A stretch of 64,000 nt of DNA. Source: JAHDHW01 sp963793295 (lineage in GTDB: Bacteria; Bacteroidota; Bacteroidia; Chitinophagales; Saprospiraceae). A program made the position numbers and the translations under genes. Where the stretch lies: assembly GCA_963793295.1 (NCBI GenBank), contig CAWBZX010000040.1, forward strand, positions 124,001-188,000, given 5' to 3'. Of the stretch, positions 59,924 through 64,000 are shown one piece after another. The notes below the pieces were generated by a model. It was not told where the DNA came from, made no database searches, and saw only the letters and a program-made list of their open reading frames with translations. The stretch's first letter is position 1. Each line of letters starts with the position of its first letter.

Positions 59924-61573
59924 TTATTCAATAGCTAATGGATTAGGTTGTTTGAGTACTTCAAGTGCTTTTTGTACAGAAGAATCGTTTTCATTCCAAA
60001 TAATAAAAAATCCTTCATCTTCAAATAATTGTTTGGCAACATATGCTTTGAAAGCGGTCCTTAATGCATCTCTGAAAGCTTTGGTATTTTTAACTTTTTC
60101 TTTTTTAATCCCTTCCGATTCACAAAAACTCAAGAAGTCATTCAATGCATTATCGGTAACCGAATAAAGCGATTTGAATTCATTTAGATTGTAATTGAAA
60201 TCACTTTTATTTTCTTCAACCATTCGGAAAACATATTTTGGCATTTCACCACGAAGTTTCAAATAATAGTCATTGATATAAAGCGTATCAAGAGGGATGA
60301 ATATATCGGGCTGAATTCCACCACCTCCATAAACCACGCGCTTTTCTTTCAAAGTAAAAAATTGGGTAGTATCAGCAATTGTAATGCTATCTAAACTATA
60401 CAATTCACCGTTTTCACGTCTATCATAAACATCGTGATCATAGGCATCAAGATCTTCATAAGATTTTTGAATTGATCTTCCTGAAGGAGTATAATAACGA
60501 GCAATCGTTAATCGAAGCGCGCCTCCGTCTTTCAAAGCATATTGTTCCTGCACCAAACCTTTTCCGAAAGACCGCCTACCAATGATCACCCCTCTGTCCC
60601 AATCCTGAATAGCTCCAGCAACGATCTCGCTTGCAGAAGCGGAACCTTCGTCGATTAATACTGCAATTTTACCAATACTATAAAAAGGTTTTCCGGTGGA
60701 TTCATAGTCGTTTCGTTTTACCGTACGTCCTTCGGTGTAAACAAGAAGTTTCCCTTTTTCATTAAATAATTGGCTCAGGATATTTGTTGCTTCCTGTAAA
60801 TAACCACCGGGATTTTGCCGAAGATCAATCACCAAATCCTCCATTTTATTATTTTCAACCAAATCTTCTATTTTTTCCATAAACTCACGATAAGTCGTTG
60901 CACTAAAACGGCTTATTCTGATATATCCTGTCTTTTCGTCCAGCATATATCCAACATCAACACTGTTCAATGGAATTTTATCGCGAGTAATCGTAAAGTT
61001 CTTAATCTCTTTTTTATCTCCTCTAACTATACCGATGTTAACATCCGTACCTTTACTGCCTCTCAGCATACCAACCACATCCTTCACGATTACATCTTTG
61101 CCGGCAACGATAGAATCTTCGATTGTTACTATACGATCTCCAGAGCGAATACCCGCCGCCTCTGAAGGACCACCGGGAATGGGCGTTACAACCAAAATGG
61201 TATCATCAAGTATCATAAATTCAATACCAATACCTTCGAAATTACCATCTAATTGCTCGTTAACTTCTTTTAATTGTTTGGCTGAAATATAGTTGGAATG
61301 AGGATCTAATTCGTTTAATAGGTTTCCAATAGCTTTTTCAGTAAGTTCTTCCCGGTTGATATCATCAACATATTTGGCTTCAACATATCTAATCAGTTCT
61401 TCAACCCTCCCAGGCTCTATGGTCCTGATTATTGGGATTTGCTCTTTGCTTGCAACCACATTTGGTTGTTTTAGATTTACCCCGATCAACATTCCTAAGA
61501 CTAAGACAAGAGAAAATAATAGGGGAAGCCAAATCTTCAGCTTTTTGGGATTATGTTCAGTTAGATTTGCCAT
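59924..61573 (-). CDS. C-terminal processing peptidase, S41 family
   Basis: A 549-aa tail-specific protease anchored by one N-terminal helix (IWLPLLFSLVLVLGMLIGVNL), facing the periplasm. A PDZ domain (GIGIEFMILDDTILVVTPIPG to VGMLRGSKGT, about residues 115-185) precedes the protease domain. LVIDLRQNPGGYLQEA, Ser313 in GSASASE and Lys338 in RSFGKG are the catalytic pair, spaced by 25 residues as in the family. It likely trims or degrades periplasmic proteins. ATG start; convergent with the alpha-galactosidase. Confidence 0.93.
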   Translation of the reverse strand: MANLTEHNPKKLKIWLPLLFSLVLVLGMLIGVNLKQPNVVASKEQIPIIRTIEPGRVEELIRYVEAKYVDDINREELTEKAIGNLLNELDPHSNYISAKQLKEVNEQLDGNFEGIGIEFMILDDTILVVTPIPGGPSEAAGIRSGDRIVTIEDSIVAGKDVIVKDVVGMLRGSKGTDVNIGIVRGDKKEIKNFTITRDKIPLNSVDVGYMLDEKTGYIRISRFSATTYREFMEKIEDLVENNKMEDLVIDLRQNPGGYLQEATNILSQLFNEKGKLLVYTEGRTVKRNDYESTGKPFYSIGKIAVLIDEGSASASEIVAGAIQDWDRGVIIGRRSFGKGLVQEQYALKDGGALRLTIARYYTPSGRSIQKSYEDLDAYDHDVYDRRENGELYSLDSITIADTTQFFTLKEKRVVYGGGGIQPDIFIPLDTLYINDYYLKLRGEMPKYVFRMVEENKSDFNYNLNEFKSLYSVTDNALNDFLSFCESEGIKKEKVKNTKAFRDALRTAFKAYVAKQLFEDEGFFIIWNENDSSVQKALEVLKQPNPLAIE

Positions 61574-62002
61574 TAACGTGAAAAAAATTATTAGATAAAT
61601 TGATTATACTCAGTCATCATTCGTTCGAAAATCAACCTAAAAAAGTTGAAACCAAATTTGCTATATCTCAAAACGAAAATAATAAAATATAGACCTTTTA
61701 AAGACTTTAAAGATAAACGCTTTGTTCCTAAAATCGTTGTAAAATTATCTAAAAAAGTCAAAATGCATCAATACTTTTTGGCAGGTTATGACTATTTCGA
61801 AGACTATTTAATAACAAACTTGATTTTCAAAACCAATTGTGTCTGTGCATTATTAATTCAAAAAACACGCCATTTGCATTTTATAAATATGTTGTACTAT
61901 ATTTATAAAATAGCCTAAAATACAATATTTTTATTAGCGAATTAAAAATGAATTGAGATCTTTATTGAAAGATTGATAACGCACAACCTAAAAATTATAA
62001 TT
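61574..62002. promoter_or_regulatory. AT-rich region with perfect 13-bp inverted repeat before the Lrp gene
   Basis: 429 bases without a credible gene. ATTTTATAAATAT (61878-61890) and ATATTTATAAAAT (61899-61911) are exact complements with an 8-base spacer. The centre is about 108 bases upstream of the Lrp/AsnC ATG. Lrp-type proteins bind AT-rich symmetric DNA and usually regulate themselves, so this is a candidate operator. A 90-codon frame starting at a TTG (61646) is judged spurious. Confidence 0.5.
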
Positions 62003-62470
62003 ATGGAAATTGATCATATTGATAAGCAGATACTTTCGATCCTAATGCATGACGCCAACAGACCTTATACTGATATTGCAAAAGAAATCCATGTTTCAGG
62101 AGGAACTGTTCATGTCAGAATGAGAAAACTCAAAGAAACACTCGGCATTGTGACTGGTTCTAATCTTACCATTGATTATAGCAAATTGGGTTATGACATT
62201 ACTGCTTTTCTCGGTATCTACCTCAATCAAAGTTCGCTATATGAAGAAGTTTCTGAACAGTTAAAACTCATTCCAGAAGTTGTTGGTGCGCATTACACCA
62301 CAGGCAATTATAGTATTTTTGCAAAAATCGTTTGTAAAGATACCAATCATTTAAGAGACGTTTTACATGACAAAATTCAAAAAATTGATGGAATTCAACG
62401 AACGGAGACTTTCATATCTTTAGATGAAAGCATCAACCGGCCAATTGATATTCTAAACGAAAATCCCTAG
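62003..62470 (+). CDS. Lrp/AsnC-family transcriptional regulator
   Basis: About 155 aa from the ATG at 62003. The N-terminal helix-turn-helix is DHIDKQILSILMHDANRPYTDIAKEI followed by VSGGTVHVRMRKLKE. The C-terminal RAM ligand-binding domain is TAFLGIYLNQSS through VVGAHYTTGNYSIFAKIVC. It should form dimers or octamers that sense amino acids; the ligand is unknown. The frame extends 10 codons upstream to an ATA-like non-canonical start, which is unlikely. It has an AT-rich 13-bp inverted repeat upstream. Confidence 0.9.
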   Translation: MEIDHIDKQILSILMHDANRPYTDIAKEIHVSGGTVHVRMRKLKETLGIVTGSNLTIDYSKLGYDITAFLGIYLNQSSLYEEVSEQLKLIPEVVGAHYTTGNYSIFAKIVCKDTNHLRDVLHDKIQKIDGIQRTETFISLDESINRPIDILNENP

Positions 62471-62596
62471 ACTTACTGAATTTACTGGTTGAATAATCTT
62501 TGATATGGAATAATAATTGCACTTTTTCGTTTTTATTGCAGGCAAAAATTAATTTAGAAGTTGAAGTGCCCGTTTATTTTGATCAGCCATAAAACC

Positions 62597-63523
62597 ATGA
62601 AATACAAATACATATTAAGTGTCTTTTTTCTTTTAAGCACTTATCTTTTTTCTTTTGCAAATAGCTTCTCCTGTGAAAGTTTTCAGGATACCTTTCCTTC
62701 GTCAAATCCAGATTATAAAGGCTACCGGATAGCAATTACCGATCTTGCAGTTGAGCAGAATGAAAATTGGATGAATTTTCGATTTACGGTAATCAATACA
62801 GGAAAGAAGGATATCTCTATGAGTGACAATGATTCTAATCCACTTTTGGTCATAAAATTTGAGGAATTGTCATTAAATCCAATTATTGAAGAACAAAAAA
62901 ACTTATTTACAGAAGCTCTTTTAAAATCTGAATTCAACATTAAGGCTGGTGAAATCCTTTTTGACCATGAATTAAAAATCAAAAATAATAACTTCAGTAA
63001 TAATACACCTGATGAAGTTGAAAAGAAAACTCTTCCAGCGGAAATCGCAGCTATAAACCTAAGCGATAATTCAAAAACCTACGTGACCGAGAAAGCATTT
63101 TCCGAACCAAACAACGATGACAATAGTTGTTCGGATCTCATTATCGAATCTATTTCGATCGTTAAAAAATCAAAAAATTCGGTCACCTTAAAGTATAAAA
63201 TTAAAAATCAGGGTAAAAAACCTGTTTCAATAATTGGAAAACCGAAAAGCGAAGATAATAATCTGGCTTTGACTATTCATATGTCTTCTTCTGAAAAACT
63301 TACCCGAGGATCAATACCAATCGGAGGGACATATATGAAAAATGGAAAGCAAATCCCAGATGGAAAACTTTATCCAGGAAAAAGTCTGACCGATGAAATC
63401 AAAATTGATATACGAAACATGACTCGGTTCACTCCAGTTATCATTCTCGAAATCGATCCTTATCTCTCTGTCCAGGAGTGTGATGAAACCAATAATTTGA
63501 ATTCCATCAAGGTTAAAGATTAA
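62597..63523 (+). CDS. Secreted CARDB-like protein
   Basis: About 308 aa from the ATG at 62597, with a signal peptide (KYILSVFFLLSTYLFSFANS). The second half reads as a CARDB-like beta-sandwich: CSDLIIESISIVKKSKNSVTLKYKIKN, then YPGKSLTDEIKID, and the end VILEIDPYLSVQECDETNNL with the typical CDETNN turn. The first half has similar strands (GYRIAITDLAVEQNENWMNF, FRFTVINTGKKDIS) and is probably a second, degenerate CARDB unit. It should be secreted or periplasmic, possibly a recognition or adhesion module. No sorting domain is seen. Confidence 0.75.
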   Translation: MKYKYILSVFFLLSTYLFSFANSFSCESFQDTFPSSNPDYKGYRIAITDLAVEQNENWMNFRFTVINTGKKDISMSDNDSNPLLVIKFEELSLNPIIEEQKNLFTEALLKSEFNIKAGEILFDHELKIKNNNFSNNTPDEVEKKTLPAEIAAINLSDNSKTYVTEKAFSEPNNDDNSCSDLIIESISIVKKSKNSVTLKYKIKNQGKKPVSIIGKPKSEDNNLALTIHMSSSEKLTRGSIPIGGTYMKNGKQIPDGKLYPGKSLTDEIKIDIRNMTRFTPVIILEIDPYLSVQECDETNNLNSIKVKD

Positions 63524-63526
63524 TGA

Positions 63527-63556
63527 TCTGACCGATAGAAAAACCTAAGGGTCAGA
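63527..63556. terminator. Hairpin between CARDB-like gene and gap
   Basis: TCTGACC (63527-63533) and GGTCAGA (63550-63556) pair exactly around a 16-base loop in the 47-base gap between convergent genes. Followed by AATTAATTTTT on the plus strand. Confidence 0.6.
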
Positions 63557-63570
63557 CCATCAATTAATTT

Positions 63571-64000
63571 TTAGTAGTAAAAATATCTTCTAACCCTTGC
63601 CGCATGTTTCGCTAATCTTACAACCTGGCAAGTATATCCAAATTCATTATCATACCAAGCATAAAGCGTAACATTTCTTCCATTATCAGAAACGATAGTA
63701 GAAGGGGAATCGAGTATAGAAGTATGGGTCATACCAACTGCCATTGTAGAAACAAATTCTGTAGACGTTGAATAATCTATTTGCTCCACTAATTTCCCAT
63801 GAAGGGATGCATTCTTTAAAACCTCATTAATTTCATCGACACTTGTTTCTTTATCTAAAGACAGGCTCATGATTGCCAGAGAAACATTAGGCGTTGGAAC
63901 CCTAACGGCGTTTCCGGTAAGTTTTCCAGCAAGATGAGGAATTACTTTTGATACGGCATTCGCAGCTCCAGTACTTGTCAAAACCATATTGATTGCAGCT
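63571..64000 (-). CDS. gap: Glyceraldehyde-3-phosphate dehydrogenase, C-terminal part (cut by window edge)
   Basis: The last 142 or so residues of NAD-dependent GAPDH, the glycolytic oxidation step; the 5' part lies outside the window. TSTGAANAVSKVIPHLAGKLTGNAVRVPTPNVS and the end SWYDNEFGYTCQVVRL-like DNEFGYTCQVVRLAKHA are characteristic. The window contains no catalytic Cys, which lies earlier in the chain. The sequence ends at a TAA (63571-63573). A hairpin separates it from the convergent CARDB-like gene. The family call is firm; the type (gapA or gapB) cannot be decided. Confidence 0.93.
   Translation of the reverse strand, partial: AAINMVLTSTGAANAVSKVIPHLAGKLTGNAVRVPTPNVSLAIMSLSLDKETSVDEINEVLKNASLHGKLVEQIDYSTSTEFVSTMAVGMTHTSILDSPSTIVSDNGRNVTLYAWYDNEFGYTCQVVRLAKHAARVRRYFYY

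Noticed and set aside
61646..61918. 90-codon open frame on the plus strand between S41 protease and Lrp genes
   Set aside because: TTG start, AT-driven composition (many Lys, Ile, Tyr), no domain-like pattern, and it overlaps the inverted repeat upstream of the Lrp gene.
1..64000. tRNA, rRNA, CRISPR arrays, insertion sequences, phage genes
   Set aside because: No GTTCRANYC arm in an intergenic cloverleaf, no spaced direct repeats, no transposase, integrase or structural phage motifs in any frame read.

Overview
The window looks like chromosome from a Bacteroidota member, most likely a Saprospiria/Saprospiraceae-type bacterium (inference). It carries three tandem secreted PKD proteins ending in the gliding-motility-associated (CHU_C-like, type B T9SS) C-terminal domain, a GWxTD protein, short HPF, LpxB and other typical Bacteroidota genes. 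Start codons lack Shine-Dalgarno sequences, several promoters fit the Bacteroidota form (TTG/TTTG, 16-21 bases, then TAnnTTTG), and intergenic DNA is AT-rich. No rRNA, tRNA, CRISPR array, prophage or insertion sequence is visible.

Layout. 1-3.4 kb: trpE-trpG-trpD on the minus strand, preceded by a leader peptide with three consecutive Trp codons and a 17-bp-stem terminator, i.e. a trp attenuator. 3.4-14.9 kb: holA, a YHS protein divergent from an AraC regulator, a methyltransferase, hemH, surE, lpxB, topA and small membrane proteins. 15-22 kb: stress genes (three two-domain universal stress proteins, a LOG-family protein, an FkbM methyltransferase). 21.9-27.8 kb: a three-gene operon of a 2-hydroxyacyl-CoA-dehydratase-like protein, a double-BadF activase-like protein and a START-domain protein. 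28-31.4 kb: a DUF2953-like/GerW-like/Tyr-rich secreted protein cluster and hpf. 31.5-38 kb: ZIP transporter, GWxTD protein, metallophosphoesterase, M1 peptidase and rplS. 38-45 kb: the three PKD paralogues. 45.6-54.4 kb: tsaC-like gene, yaaA, PLP decarboxylase, outer-membrane-type proteins, a YfcC-type transporter and a cupin. 54.5-60 kb: two P-loop ATPases and a GH36 alpha-galactosidase behind a triple-palindrome control region. 60-64 kb: S41 protease, Lrp/AsnC regulator, a CARDB-like secreted protein, and the 3' end of gap.

How parts fit together. Between 17 and 32 kb, five intergenic regions each hold a perfect TGAT-N4-ATCA palindrome, the CRP/FNR-family layout. They lie before the universal stress genes, the LOG gene, the dehydratase/activase operon, the DUF2953/GerW cluster, and hpf/ZIP. 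Two sit at class-II activator spacing from a perfect -7 element. This suggests a local, probably oxygen- or energy-responsive stress/dormancy regulon (inference). The trp attenuator and the three evenly built TTGACAA-N8-TTGTCAA-type palindromes before the ATPase pair are the other strong regulatory signals.
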